A DNA stretch of 64,000 bases from Synechococcus sp. KORDI-49 (GTDB taxonomy: Bacteria; Cyanobacteriota; Cyanobacteriia; PCC-6307; Cyanobiaceae), in assembly GCF_000737575.1 (NCBI RefSeq), contig NZ_CP006270.1, positions 995,163 to 1,059,162 of the forward strand, given 5' to 3'. Numbering within the stretch: position 1 is the first letter of the stretch; every line of letters begins with the position of its first letter. Under the pieces are notes generated by a model. The model did no database searches, was not told the DNA's origin, and saw only the letters and a list, made by a program, of their open reading frames with translations. Positions 18,162 to 27,102 of the stretch are shown piece by piece. Position numbers and translations under genes: made by a program.

Positions 18162-19469
18162 ATGGCCATGTCGACAGCCCGTCCCAGCACACTCCCCGAG
18201 CTGCAGCGCCTGCTCGTTGTCGGTGGAGGCGGTCGGGAACACGCGCTCGCCTGGGCCCTGGGGCGTTGCCCGGGCATCGAGACGGTCTGGGTCAGCCCCG
18301 GCAACGGCGGCAGCGGCCCCCATCAGGCGGCGGTGGCCGAAGACGACGCGGAGGGGTTGATCCAGCACTGCCGGGAGCAGGCGATCGATCTGGTGGTGGT
18401 GGGGCCGGAGGCACCGCTGGCGGCCGGTGTCGCCGATGCCCTGCGGGCAGCCGGTCTGGCGGTGTTCGGTCCCGGGGCCGACGGCGCCCTGCTGGAGGCG
18501 AGCAAGGCGTGGGCCAAACAGCTGATGCAGGACGCGGGCGTCCCCACCGCCGGCCACTGGGCGGTGGACAGCGAAGCGCAGGCCCTCGCGGTGCTGGAAC
18601 AGGTGAATCGTCCGCTGGTGGTGAAGGCCGATGGACTCGCCGCCGGCAAGGGCGTGACCGTGGCGGAGACGGTGGCGGAGGCGGAGGCGGCGATCCGTGC
18701 GGCCTTCGCCGGCCGCTTCGGCAACGCCGGCTCCCATCTGGTGCTGGAAGAGCGGCTCAGCGGCCCGGAGGTGTCGGTGTTCGCTCTCAGCGATGGCGAG
18801 CGTCTGGTGCTGCTGCCGACGGCACAGGACCACAAACGGCTCGAGGAGGGAGACAAGGGGCCCAACACGGGCGGCATGGGGGCCTATGCACCGGCGCCGC
18901 TGCTGGATGCAACCGGCCTGGAGCAGGTGCGCCGCAGCGTGCTCGAGCCCACCCTCGCTGCCCTGCGCGCGCGCGGCATCGACTACCGCGGCGTCATCTA
19001 CGCCGGACTGATGCTCACCGACGACGGACCGCAGGTGATCGAATTCAACTGCCGCTTCGGCGACCCCGAATGCCAGACGCTGATGCCGCTGCTGGGACCG
19101 GAGCTGGCTCGGGTGCTGCAGGCCTGCGCCCTCGGTCGTCTCGACCTGGCCCCCGAACTGAGCATCTCCGCCGCCTGCAGCGCCTGCGTCGTGGCTGCCG
19201 CTGCTGGTTATCCGGAGTCGCCACGCAAAGGCGACCCGATCCGGCTGAATCTGATCACCGATGAGCAGCGCCAGCTGTTTCATGCCGGCACCAGCCGCGA
19301 CGCCGCCGGTGCCCTGCACAGCTCCGGCGGCCGGGTGCTGGCGGTGGTGGCCCAGGGCGACAGCTTCGATGCGGCCTTCGCGAAGGCCTACAGCGGGTTG
19401 GAGCAAGTGGACTTCGAGGGAATCACCTACCGTCGGGACATCGGTCATCAGGTGCGAACGGACGCATGA
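18162..19469 (+). CDS. purD: Phosphoribosylamine-glycine ligase
   Basis: PurD makes GAR from phosphoribosylamine and glycine using ATP. The ATP-grasp enzyme is complete at about 435 residues: the N-terminal LLVVGGGGREHALAWAL, PLVVKADGLAAGKGVTVAE, the family block NTGGMGAYAPAP and IEFNCRFGDPECQ. The start at MAMSTARP is used because the upstream frame is antisense to another gene; an alternative ATG lies two codons later. The stop overlaps the next start by four bases (ATGA), coupling it to the sensor kinase. Confidence 0.95.
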   Translation: MAMSTARPSTLPELQRLLVVGGGGREHALAWALGRCPGIETVWVSPGNGGSGPHQAAVAEDDAEGLIQHCREQAIDLVVVGPEAPLAAGVADALRAAGLAVFGPGADGALLEASKAWAKQLMQDAGVPTAGHWAVDSEAQALAVLEQVNRPLVVKADGLAAGKGVTVAETVAEAEAAIRAAFAGRFGNAGSHLVLEERLSGPEVSVFALSDGERLVLLPTAQDHKRLEEGDKGPNTGGMGAYAPAPLLDATGLEQVRRSVLEPTLAALRARGIDYRGVIYAGLMLTDDGPQVIEFNCRFGDPECQTLMPLLGPELARVLQACALGRLDLAPELSISAACSACVVAAAAGYPESPRKGDPIRLNLITDEQRQLFHAGTSRDAAGALHSSGGRVLAVVAQGDSFDAAFAKAYSGLEQVDFEGITYRRDIGHQVRTDA

Positions 19470-21517
19470 GCGACGGCAACGCAGCCATCGCGGACTGGGC
19501 CCTTCCCCCGTCAGGTGGGCCTCCCAAGGGTCCTGACACCTTCTGGCGGCGCATGTCCGACTGGTGGGATGAATTCAGCCTGCAGACCAAGCTGCTGGCG
19601 ATCGCCACCCTGGTGGTGAGCCTGGTGATGACCGGCATCACCTTTCTGGCCCTCAACGGCATCCAGCGGGACGCCGTGATGAACGACACCCGCTACGCCC
19701 GCGATCTCGGTCTGCTGCTCGCCGGCAACGTCACCGAACTGGTGGCGCAGGAGCAGGACCGGGAACTCGCGAATGTCGCCGAGAAGTTCTGGCGGTCCAG
19801 CCGCAGCGTCCGCTACATCTTCTTCGCCGACCCTGATGGGGTCATCTACCTCGGCATTCCGATCAGTGCCACGCCCACCAGCGGGGAGGGGGAGCTCAGG
19901 CTGAGCCGTCGGCTGGAGTTGCCGGAGGAATTGCGCCGTCGCCCTCAGAACCCGCTGGTCAGGCAGCACCTCACCCCCCAGGGACGGGTGACCGATGTGT
20001 TCGTTCCGCTGATCCGCGACAACCACTACTACGGCGTGCTGGGGCTGGGCGTGAACCCCAACGAGACGGCCCTCGCCAGCGCGGCCCTCACCCGCGAAGT
20101 GACCGTGGCGGTGTTCATCTCCATCTGGGTGCTGGTGATCCTCGGGGCGGTGTTCAACGCCCTCACCATCACCCGCCCGGTGAAGGAGCTGCTGCGCGGC
20201 GTGCGCTCGGTGGCCGCCGGCAACTTCCAGGCCCGCATCGATCTGCCGGTGGCAGGCGAGCTGGGGGAACTGCTCACCGGATTCAATGCCATGGCCTCCC
20301 AGCTGGAGGCCTATGACGAAGCCAACATCGAAGAGCTCACAGCCGCTCAGGTGAAGCAGCAATCCCTGATCGCCACCATGGCGGATGGGGCCGTGCTGCT
20401 GGATGCCGCCGGCTGCATCGTGCTCGCCAATCCCACCGCCCGCCGCCTGTTCCGCTGGGAGGGCCGCAACCTGGAGAACCGGGAGCTGGTGGCGGAGCTT
20501 CCGGATCTTCTGGCGATCGAGCTGCACTCACCCCTCGATGCACTGCTCGCCGGCAACGTCGACAGCGAAGATCTGCGCTGCAGCGTCGGGGAGCCGGCCC
20601 GCACCCTGCGCATCGTGATGCAGGCCGTGCGCGATGCCAGCGGTGAAAGCCTCAAGGGCATCGCCGTCACCGTTCAGGATCTGACCCGCGAAGTGGAGCT
20701 GAACGCTGCTCAGAGTCGTTTCATCAGCAACGTCTCCCACGAACTGCGGACACCGCTGTTCAACATCAAGAGCTATGTGGAGACCCTGCATGACCTCGGC
20801 GATCAGCTGACTGAGGAGGAGAAAAAGGAATTCCTCGGTGTTGCCAATGCCGAGACCGATCGCCTCACCCGCCTCGTCAATGATGTGCTCGACCTCTCCC
20901 GTCTGGAATCGGGCCGGGCCATCCAACTCGAACCGGTGAACATCCGTCCGGCGATGGAGCAGACCCTGCGCACCTACCGGCTCAATGCCGACGACAAAGG
21001 CGTCAAGCTGGAGCTCGACGCCCGAGCCGACCTGCCGGAGGTGGTCGGGAACTGGGATCTGCTGCTGCAGGTGCTCGACAATCTGGTTGGCAACGCCCTG
21101 AAATTCAGCCGCAGCGGTGGTGTGCTGGCGATGCGCGCCTACCTATGGCCCGACACCTGTCAGGTGCGAGCGCTGAACGGCGTCACCGATGACGGGCCCA
21201 CATGCCCGCTCAGTTCCCCACTGCCACGGCTGCGGGTGGAAGTGGCCGACACGGGCTGCGGCATCAGCGATGCCGACCAGGTGCGCATCTTCGATCGCTT
21301 CTTCCGGGTGGAGAACGCCGTTCACACAGAGGTGGGCACAGGGCTGGGGCTCTCGATCGTGCGCGGCATTCTCGAAAAGCACAGCGCCCGCGTGTTCATG
21401 GCCAGCGAGCTTGAGGTGGGCACCACCTTCTGGTTCGACCTGCCCCTGCAGCAGTCGGATCTCGACGAGCTCCAGCTGCAGGCCGATCGGCGCAGCAGCA
21501 TGGAGCAGCTGGTCTAG
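19466..21517 (+). CDS. nblS: NblS/Hik33-type sensor histidine kinase
   Basis: This 683-residue membrane kinase resembles NblS/Hik33 (plastid Ycf26), which regulates phycobilisome turnover and high-light, cold and osmotic responses in cyanobacteria. Order: membrane helix about residues 48-70, an extracytoplasmic sensor domain to about 205, a second helix about 210-232, HAMP to about 285, PAS about 300-400, HisKA with the phospho-acceptor His425 in SNVSHELRTPLFNIKSYVE, and HATPase (GNALKFSR, DTGCGIS, GTGLGLSIV). It starts inside the end of purD. Its stop shares the palindrome CTAG with the stop of kaiC on the other strand. Confidence 0.88.
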   Translation: MSDGNAAIADWALPPSGGPPKGPDTFWRRMSDWWDEFSLQTKLLAIATLVVSLVMTGITFLALNGIQRDAVMNDTRYARDLGLLLAGNVTELVAQEQDRELANVAEKFWRSSRSVRYIFFADPDGVIYLGIPISATPTSGEGELRLSRRLELPEELRRRPQNPLVRQHLTPQGRVTDVFVPLIRDNHYYGVLGLGVNPNETALASAALTREVTVAVFISIWVLVILGAVFNALTITRPVKELLRGVRSVAAGNFQARIDLPVAGELGELLTGFNAMASQLEAYDEANIEELTAAQVKQQSLIATMADGAVLLDAAGCIVLANPTARRLFRWEGRNLENRELVAELPDLLAIELHSPLDALLAGNVDSEDLRCSVGEPARTLRIVMQAVRDASGESLKGIAVTVQDLTREVELNAAQSRFISNVSHELRTPLFNIKSYVETLHDLGDQLTEEEKKEFLGVANAETDRLTRLVNDVLDLSRLESGRAIQLEPVNIRPAMEQTLRTYRLNADDKGVKLELDARADLPEVVGNWDLLLQVLDNLVGNALKFSRSGGVLAMRAYLWPDTCQVRALNGVTDDGPTCPLSSPLPRLRVEVADTGCGISDADQVRIFDRFFRVENAVHTEVGTGLGLSIVRGILEKHSARVFMASELEVGTTFWFDLPLQQSDLDELQLQADRRSSMEQLV

Positions 21518-23052
21518 TCCTCGCTGGAGACGCCGCGGGCGATGCGGGAGAGCTCACTGCGCTCATCGGTGCTCACCCGATGGGGGACACCCGAGATGAT
21601 CCGCTCGAAGTTGGAGAAGGAATCCTTGATCTGCGGGCCGTTGCCCGTGATCACGAACTCGCGGATGCCCTTGTCGTGCCAGGAGCCGCGCATCTTGAAC
21701 ACGTTCAGGGCCCGGGCCATCTCACCGCGGATCTCCACGTACTGCAGCAGCAGGATCGTGTCTGTGATCGTGGAGATGTGGGAGTCGGTGATCGAATGGC
21801 TTCCCATGAACTCCTCGGAGGTGTTCGTGAAGAAGCCGGCGATCTCCTCCTGCTTGGCGTAACCGGTCACGCCGATCACGAACTGGCGGAAGGCGTTGTG
21901 GCTGACACCCCGAGCCAGAGCGGAGAGCGAATCGATCGCCATCCGCGAGGGCTTGAACTGGCTGATCTCGGTCTTGATGATCTGGAGGTGATCCTCCAGG
22001 CCCGTGGATTCGGGATAGGCGCAGATGATCTTGAGCAGACCGTCCTGCTCCATCTGCTCGAAGTCGATGCCCCAGCTGGTGCCGTTACGCAGCAGCTGAG
22101 CCCGGGATTCCTCGTAGGCGAACAGGATCGCCCGCTCCTTGTTCCGGCAGGCATCCTCGATGAATTTCGAGACCAGCAGCGTCTTGCCGGTCCCTGTGGC
22201 ACCGGTGGCGAGGATGATCGAATCCTTGAAGAAGCCGCCGCCGCACATGTCGTCGAGCCGCGGCACGCCGGAACTGACCCGCACGTTCGAGGAGCGCTGG
22301 GTGAGCCGCATCGCCCCGAGCGGGAAGACGCTGATGCCATGGGTCCCCATCGTGAAGGGGAATTCACCCTTCATATGGGTGGTACCACGCAACTTGAGGA
22401 TCTCCACCGTGCGCCGCCGCCGCTCACCCTCCAGCACATTGCGCAGGATCACCACATTGTCGGAGACGAATTCCTCGACCCCATAGCGGGCGATCGGGCC
22501 GTATTCATCGATCCGTTCGGTGGTCATCACCGTGGTGACGCCGATCTCCTTGAGTCTTGCGATCAGCCGGAAGATCTCACGACGCACGACGAACACAGCG
22601 TCGTACTGCTGGAACACAGCCGTGATCGAATCGATCGCCACCCGCTTCGCCTTGTACTTGCGGATGGCGTAGTTGATCCGTTCGATCAGACCGGAGAGGT
22701 CGAAGCTGCCCGCCACATCCTGACCATCGGGGTCGGGGGAGGCATCGAGGATGAACAGCTTGTCCTGCTCCACCATCTCTTGCAGGTTCCAGCCGAAGCT
22801 GGCGGCGTTGCGCAGGATGTCGAGGGGCGACTCCTCGAAAGTGACGAAAATGCCCGGCTCGTCAAAGTGCTTGACGCCGTTGTGCAGGAAATGGAGCGAG
22901 AAAACGGTCTTGCCGGTACCGGAGGTGCCGCTGATCAGCGTGCTGCGTCCGATGGGGAGACCGCCCTGGCAGACATCATCGAAGCCCTCGATCCCTGTCG
23001 GGAGCTTCTGAACCTGCATCTGAGTCGAGCCGCTGGCTGGAGGGAACTGCAT
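21514..23052 (-). CDS. kaiC: Circadian clock ATPase/kinase KaiC
   Basis: KaiC is the hexameric core of the circadian oscillator, alternating autokinase and autophosphatase activity under KaiA and KaiB. The 512-residue protein has two RecA-like domains. CI has Walker A GTSGTGKT at 42-49 and Glu pair 73-74; CII has Walker A GATGTGKT at 284-291 and Glu pair 314-315. The two phosphorylation residues correspond to Ser427 and Thr428 in HISTITDT, so the cycle machinery is intact. The C-terminal tail is slightly shorter than in S. elongatus. kaiB lies 65 bases upstream on the same strand. Confidence 0.98.
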   Translation of the reverse strand: MQFPPASGSTQMQVQKLPTGIEGFDDVCQGGLPIGRSTLISGTSGTGKTVFSLHFLHNGVKHFDEPGIFVTFEESPLDILRNAASFGWNLQEMVEQDKLFILDASPDPDGQDVAGSFDLSGLIERINYAIRKYKAKRVAIDSITAVFQQYDAVFVVRREIFRLIARLKEIGVTTVMTTERIDEYGPIARYGVEEFVSDNVVILRNVLEGERRRRTVEILKLRGTTHMKGEFPFTMGTHGISVFPLGAMRLTQRSSNVRVSSGVPRLDDMCGGGFFKDSIILATGATGTGKTLLVSKFIEDACRNKERAILFAYEESRAQLLRNGTSWGIDFEQMEQDGLLKIICAYPESTGLEDHLQIIKTEISQFKPSRMAIDSLSALARGVSHNAFRQFVIGVTGYAKQEEIAGFFTNTSEEFMGSHSITDSHISTITDTILLLQYVEIRGEMARALNVFKMRGSWHDKGIREFVITGNGPQIKDSFSNFERIISGVPHRVSTDERSELSRIARGVSSED

Positions 23053-23117
23053 GGCTGGGACTTATGAACAGAACGTAGTGAGATCCAACCGGCGAAGGCG
23101 AGTGATCACCATCTCGC

Positions 23118-23480
23118 TTAAGAATCCACGCCGGATGTGACGTCGTTCTCATCGACGGTGTCGATCAATCCGGACCCGAGCGCGTTGTCGGTGAGCTCGT
23201 CGTACAGAAGATCGAGTCCGATCAGAACCCGCTCCCGGTCGGAGAGGTCACCGATGATGCGACGCACCGGTGGCGGCAGGATCTTCGACAGCGTTGGTGT
23301 GGCGAGGATCTTGTCCTCCTCCGCCAGCTGCGGATTCTTCAGAACATCAATCACCTTCAGGGCATAGACACCGCGGAATTCCGTTTCGAGGATGTTGCGC
23401 AGCGTCTTGAGCGCCCGCATCGAATTGGGCGTGTTGCCGGCGACATAGAGCTTGAGGATGTAGGTCTTGCGGGGACTCAT
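23118..23480 (-). CDS. kaiB: Circadian clock protein KaiB
   Basis: KaiB is the thioredoxin-like, fold-switching clock protein that binds KaiC CI and sequesters KaiA. The core [16 protein letters not shown] through [20 protein letters not shown] is well conserved. The 120-residue length exceeds the 102 of S. elongatus because of an acidic C-terminal tail (about residues 100-120). Its ATG overlaps the stop of kaiA (ATGA), so kaiA and kaiB are translationally coupled here. Confidence 0.97.
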   Translation of the reverse strand: MSPRKTYILKLYVAGNTPNSMRALKTLRNILETEFRGVYALKVIDVLKNPQLAEEDKILATPTLSKILPPPVRRIIGDLSDRERVLIGLDLLYDELTDNALGSGLIDTVDENDVTSGVDS

Positions 23481-24355
23481 GTCGACACCTCCGGCGCCTC
23501 AGGGAGATCAGGCTCCCGACGGAAGCGGGAGGATCCCGTACCGCTGAGAGGGATGTCCGGCGGGATGGAGCGCCGATACATCTCACAGAGATGGGCCATC
23601 ACATCCAGAAGCGCAAGGCGGTAATCCTGTAGAAAGTCGTTCTTGTGGCCTTCCAGCCGCAGCTGTTTCCAGAACTCATCAATCAGATCCACGTGGATCT
23701 CCACCGTGCGGGTGATCGGCAGATCAATGAAGAACGCGGTGTTCACAAAGCTTTCCAAGGCCTGGTTGGCGGCTGCCGGATCGCTGAAGTAGCTGATCAG
23801 CAGATCCCGGTAGGTGCGTTGCAGCGACTCCAGCAGCTCATGCCGTTCGTCCGGCGGCAGGCTGCCGAGGAAGCGGGCCGGATCCCGCTTGTAGAAGACC
23901 CCCAGATAGCCGAGCCGCTCCTGCAGGCGACGGGACAGCGTTCCCACCGCCCGTGAAGCCGCCTCATCGGGCCGGCCATCCACCCGCGCCTGGCGCAGAT
24001 AGCGGGAGATGGCGGCATCGATGTTGTAACCGAGCTGCGCCAGCTGATCACTGGCCAGATGCAGCTCCTCGGAGTGGTAATCCACACCCCCCTTCAACTC
24101 ACCCACCACCACGGCTGGGAACAGCAGCCCCGTGCTCATCAGCTGGTCCCGGGTATCGGGATCGAGCAGCTGCTGCTCCACCACCACGGCATCAATCGCT
24201 TCCCGTTGCTGCTCGAGTCGGGAGACCAGATCGGCCTCACCCTCCATCGGCAGCACCATCAACTCGTAACGGTTGCTGGGAAGCCACTGCCGACAGACAT
24301 CGACCAGTTCCGAGGTCTTCAGAAGCAGTGCGATGGTGAGGGCCGGCCCGGCCAT
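23477..24355 (-). CDS. kaiA: Circadian clock protein KaiA
   Basis: KaiA stimulates KaiC autophosphorylation by binding its C-terminal tail. The 292-residue protein is full length: an N-terminal pseudo-receiver (about residues 8-135, lacking the phospho-acceptor pattern) and a C-terminal helical KaiC-binding and dimer domain (about 175-280, including [19 protein letters not shown]). It is the first gene of kaiA-kaiB-kaiC on the reverse strand and overlaps kaiB by four bases. Its presence separates this genome from Prochlorococcus, which has lost or truncated kaiA. Confidence 0.96.
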   Translation of the reverse strand: MAGPALTIALLLKTSELVDVCRQWLPSNRYELMVLPMEGEADLVSRLEQQREAIDAVVVEQQLLDPDTRDQLMSTGLLFPAVVVGELKGGVDYHSEELHLASDQLAQLGYNIDAAISRYLRQARVDGRPDEAASRAVGTLSRRLQERLGYLGVFYKRDPARFLGSLPPDERHELLESLQRTYRDLLISYFSDPAAANQALESFVNTAFFIDLPITRTVEIHVDLIDEFWKQLRLEGHKNDFLQDYRLALLDVMAHLCEMYRRSIPPDIPLSGTGSSRFRREPDLPEAPEVST

Positions 24356-24391
24356 TCGTCGTCAGGATCATTTCATCATCGGAATCTTGAC

Positions 24392-24467
24392 GGAGGGGAC
24401 CTCCAAGCACGAGGATCTTTGTTTGTCTTTCGATTGCGGCTCAGGCCGAATCGGCTTCGGCCGAGCC
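24392..24467 (+). promoter_or_regulatory. Structured leader upstream of rplU
   Basis: The 131-base gap between kaiA and rplU contains a small stem GGAGG/CCTCC at 24392-24404. A strong hairpin follows at 24438-24467: GGCTC plus GGCCGAA pair with TTCGGCC plus GAGCC across one bulged A. An alternative pairing TCAGGC (24441-24446) with GCCTGA (24465-24470) would exclude the outer part. The hairpin ends 19 bases before the rplU ATG. Such a fold is compatible with feedback control by a ribosomal protein, but this is inference. Confidence 0.4.
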
Positions 24468-24486
24468 TGACCGCGTCCTGCACTCC

Positions 24487-24984
24487 ATGGCCGAGACCAA
24501 ACCTGCTGCCGACGCAGCTGCGACGACCACCTCTGAAGAAGCACCGGTTTCTGCAGAGCGTCCTGAGATCCAGACGGAACCCACCGCCAAGAAGGCTGCT
24601 TCCAAGGTGAAGGCGGAATCCGCCGATGCCGAGGTCGCTCCCTCCTCATCCGATGCCTACGCGATCGTCGAGGCGTCGGGCACTCAGGTGTGGCTGCAGG
24701 CCAACCGTTACTACGACCTCGACCGCATCCATGCCGATGTGGACGCGACCATCACCCTGGACAACGTCCTGCTGGTGAAGAACGCCAAGGGCACCACCCT
24801 CGGGACGCCCTACGTGAAGGACGCCAGTGTCTCCCTGAAGGTCATGGCCCACCGCCGCGGCCCCAAGGTGATCGTCTACAAGATGCGTCCGAAGAAGAAA
24901 ACCCGTAGCAAGAATGGTCACAGACAGGAGCTCACCCGGGTGATGGTTGAATCCATCTCCGTGGGCGGCAAGTCCATCAGCTGA
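24487..24984 (+). CDS. rplU: Ribosomal protein L21 with N-terminal extension
   Basis: L21 is a component of the large ribosomal subunit. The conserved domain runs from about residue 57 (AYAIVEASGTQVWLQ) to the end, with the basic KVIVYKMRPKKKTRSKNGH near residues 125-145 that contacts 23S rRNA. The first ~56 residues are an Ala/Glu/Thr/Ser-rich low-complexity extension absent from most bacterial L21. The ATG at 24487 is the first in frame. rpmA follows after 42 bases, the usual bacterial pairing. Confidence 0.95.
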   Translation: MAETKPAADAAATTTSEEAPVSAERPEIQTEPTAKKAASKVKAESADAEVAPSSSDAYAIVEASGTQVWLQANRYYDLDRIHADVDATITLDNVLLVKNAKGTTLGTPYVKDASVSLKVMAHRRGPKVIVYKMRPKKKTRSKNGHRQELTRVMVESISVGGKSIS

Positions 24985-25026
24985 CGCTCCAACGACACCC
25001 CCCGCCCAACACCGCTTCCCCACCCC

Positions 25027-25293
25027 ATGGCACATAAGAAAGGCACAGGTTCAACCCGCAACGGTCGCGACTCGAACTCCAAACGCCTCGGCGTCAAGGC
25101 CTACGGCGGCGAGACCGTCACGGCCGGTTCGATCCTGATCCGTCAGCGCGGCAGCTCTGTTCTGGCCGGCGTGAATGTCGGCACCGGCAAGGACGACACC
25201 CTGTACGCCCTGACCGACGGTGTGGTGAAGTTCGAAAGCATCCGCCGCGGCCTGCGCAACCGCAAGCGCATCAACATCACCGCGGCTGTCTGA
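25027..25293 (+). CDS. rpmA: Ribosomal protein L27
   Basis: L27 lies near the peptidyl-transferase centre of the large subunit. The 88-residue protein begins [17 protein letters not shown], the standard N-terminus that reaches the active site, and contains [11 protein letters not shown] and ILIRQRGS. There is no Firmicute-type cleavable extension. It follows rplU and is succeeded by a weak inverted repeat without a clear T tract. Confidence 0.97.
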   Translation: MAHKKGTGSTRNGRDSNSKRLGVKAYGGETVTAGSILIRQRGSSVLAGVNVGTGKDDTLYALTDGVVKFESIRRGLRNRKRINITAAV

Positions 25294-25349
25294 GCGGATA
25301 TCCGGATCGAAGAGCCCCAGCACCAGCCGGTGACTGGGGCTTCGTCGTG

Positions 25350-26102
25350 TCAAGCCGGTCTGTACAGACGGGCGGTGATCAACAGCGGATGGAACACCTC
25401 GAGGAACTGAGCCTGGAGGGTGCGGAAGAAGCGATCCACCAGCTCCGGATCATCGAAGTGGAAGGGGTATTCACCATTGTTCCCCTTGAAGAAATACCAG
25501 TTCAGCAAGGCGATCGCGTCGGGTGCCATACGCCCGTGAAATTCCAGCAGCTGCGCTGAGGGATCCGGCAGATGTTCCAGCACGTCGAGGCAGACCACCG
25601 TGTCGAACGCCACGTCACCGGTGCCGCTGAGGTCCCGGTGCACCGAGAGCTTGTGCGCCAGCCCCAGCGCTTCGGCCCGCTGCTGCACAAAGGCCTGGTT
25701 GTGGGGGTTGAGATCCACGAACCACACATGCTCCACCTGGGGCAACGCAGCCGCTGAGAGCGCATGGGTGCCGATGCCGCCTCCGAAATCCAGCACCTGC
25801 CCCCTGGCCGCCATCCCCTGGAGCCGCAGGGTGTCGGCGATGTAGTCCGCACTGGAGAGATGCCAGGCCGCCAGTTCCAGCAGATGACCGGTGCCGACCG
25901 TGTCCTCGTAGAACGTCGTCGCATCCTCGGCTCGAAACGCCCCGGGATGCAGATCAGCCAGGTCATCCGTGCTGCGCGGCAGCCGCTGCTCCACGACCTC
26001 CAGCGACAGATCCAGGTAGCGGCTCAGATGCTCCTTCACGGCCAGGGCGTCCTGGAGAAAGGAGCTGACGTCCACATCGCGGCTGCGACGAAGCTGAGGC
26101 AT
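25350..26102 (-). CDS. SAM-dependent methyltransferase
   Basis: This 250-residue protein carries a Rossmann-type class I methyltransferase fold. Motif I VLDFGGGIGTHAL lies at about residues 100-112, an acidic residue in VWFVDLNPHN ends strand 2, and VVCLDVLEHLPDP is the later strand-4 block. The first ~80 residues are helical and may recognise substrate. The substrate cannot be read from sequence. It converges with rpmA and is divergent from truB. Confidence 0.8.
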   Translation of the reverse strand: MPQLRRSRDVDVSSFLQDALAVKEHLSRYLDLSLEVVEQRLPRSTDDLADLHPGAFRAEDATTFYEDTVGTGHLLELAAWHLSSADYIADTLRLQGMAARGQVLDFGGGIGTHALSAAALPQVEHVWFVDLNPHNQAFVQQRAEALGLAHKLSVHRDLSGTGDVAFDTVVCLDVLEHLPDPSAQLLEFHGRMAPDAIALLNWYFFKGNNGEYPFHFDDPELVDRFFRTLQAQFLEVFHPLLITARLYRPA

Positions 26103-26159
26103 GGGGGCGGCGCACCGGCTGGATGCAACAGTCTGGAGTCACGCAGACCTGCAGCTCGG

Positions 26160-27044
26160 ATGGCCCCTGTGGATGGTCCCTTCGGCTTCGTGGTGATCGA
26201 CAAGCCGGCCGGTCTCACCTCCCATGCCTGTGTCGGTCGCCTGCGCCGCTGCTACGGCCTCCGACGCATCGGCCACGGCGGCACCCTGGATCCCGCCGTC
26301 ACCGGCGTGCTGCCGATCGCCCTCGGACCCGCCACCCGCCTGTTGCCGTATCTGCCCGGTGACAAGACCTACCGCGGCCAGATCCAGCTGGGGATCACCA
26401 CCAACACCGATGACCTGCAGGGCGAGCCGCTGCATCAGACGGCCTGGCCGGAGCTGCCGATCGCGGCCCTGGACGCGGCCCTGACGCCCTTCCGCGGAGC
26501 GATCCGGCAACGCCCCCCGCAGGTCTCGGCGGTGCACGTCGACGGGGAACGGGCCCACAACCGGGCCCGGCGAGGGGAGGTGATGGACCTGCCAGCACGT
26601 CCGGTGACGATCCATCGCCTGACGCTGCTGGCCTGGGATCCGGCGAACGGCCGACTCGAGCTGGAGGTGCACTGTTCCGCCGGCACCTACATCCGTTCGC
26701 TGGCCCGTGATCTGGGAGAGGCCCTGGGCTGCGGCGGCTGCCTCGCCCAGCTGCGCCGCACCCAGGCGCTCGGTTTCCATGACCGGCAGGCCGTGGCGCT
26801 GCCTGAGCCGGACGACGCCCCCCCTGCGCCTCTCTCACCGCTGCAGGCGCTTGCCCATCTGCCCCGACGCGATCTGACCGACGCGGAACTGACCGACTGG
26901 CGCTGCGGCCGCCGTCTGTGCATGCCGGACGGCCCGGGGGAGTCCATCGTGGTCTGCGACGCCGACGGGGAGATCGTCGGCATCGGCCTGCGGGAGCCGG
27001 GGGAGCAGCTGCGTCCAAAGGTGGTCTTCGGCGCTGCCGGCTAG
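26160..27044 (+). CDS. truB: tRNA pseudouridine-55 synthase
   Basis: TruB isomerises U55 in the T-loop of tRNAs. The active-site block GHGGTLDPAVTGVLPIALG contains the catalytic Asp at about residue 40. YRGQIQLGITTNTDD and the later GTYIRSLARDLGE are family-typical. The protein is about 294 residues from MAPVDGPFG. The upstream frame is antisense to the methyltransferase gene and was excluded. yebC follows after 58 bases. Confidence 0.95.
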   Translation: MAPVDGPFGFVVIDKPAGLTSHACVGRLRRCYGLRRIGHGGTLDPAVTGVLPIALGPATRLLPYLPGDKTYRGQIQLGITTNTDDLQGEPLHQTAWPELPIAALDAALTPFRGAIRQRPPQVSAVHVDGERAHNRARRGEVMDLPARPVTIHRLTLLAWDPANGRLELEVHCSAGTYIRSLARDLGEALGCGGCLAQLRRTQALGFHDRQAVALPEPDDAPPAPLSPLQALAHLPRRDLTDAELTDWRCGRRLCMPDGPGESIVVCDADGEIVGIGLREPGEQLRPKVVFGAAG

Positions 27045-27102
27045 AAACGTGCCGAAGCCCTGAGTACCCTGCGCAACCAGCGAACGCTCCTGCTCTGCAG
27101 CG

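Noticed and set aside
18105-19448. Upstream extension of the exported helical-repeat gene through purD
   Set aside because: The extra ~448 codons are antisense to a complete purD with all family motifs; a signal peptide begins at 18104.
25314-25340. Terminator after rpmA
   Set aside because: GCCCCAG/CTGGGGC can pair, but no T run follows, so it is not a convincing Rho-independent terminator.
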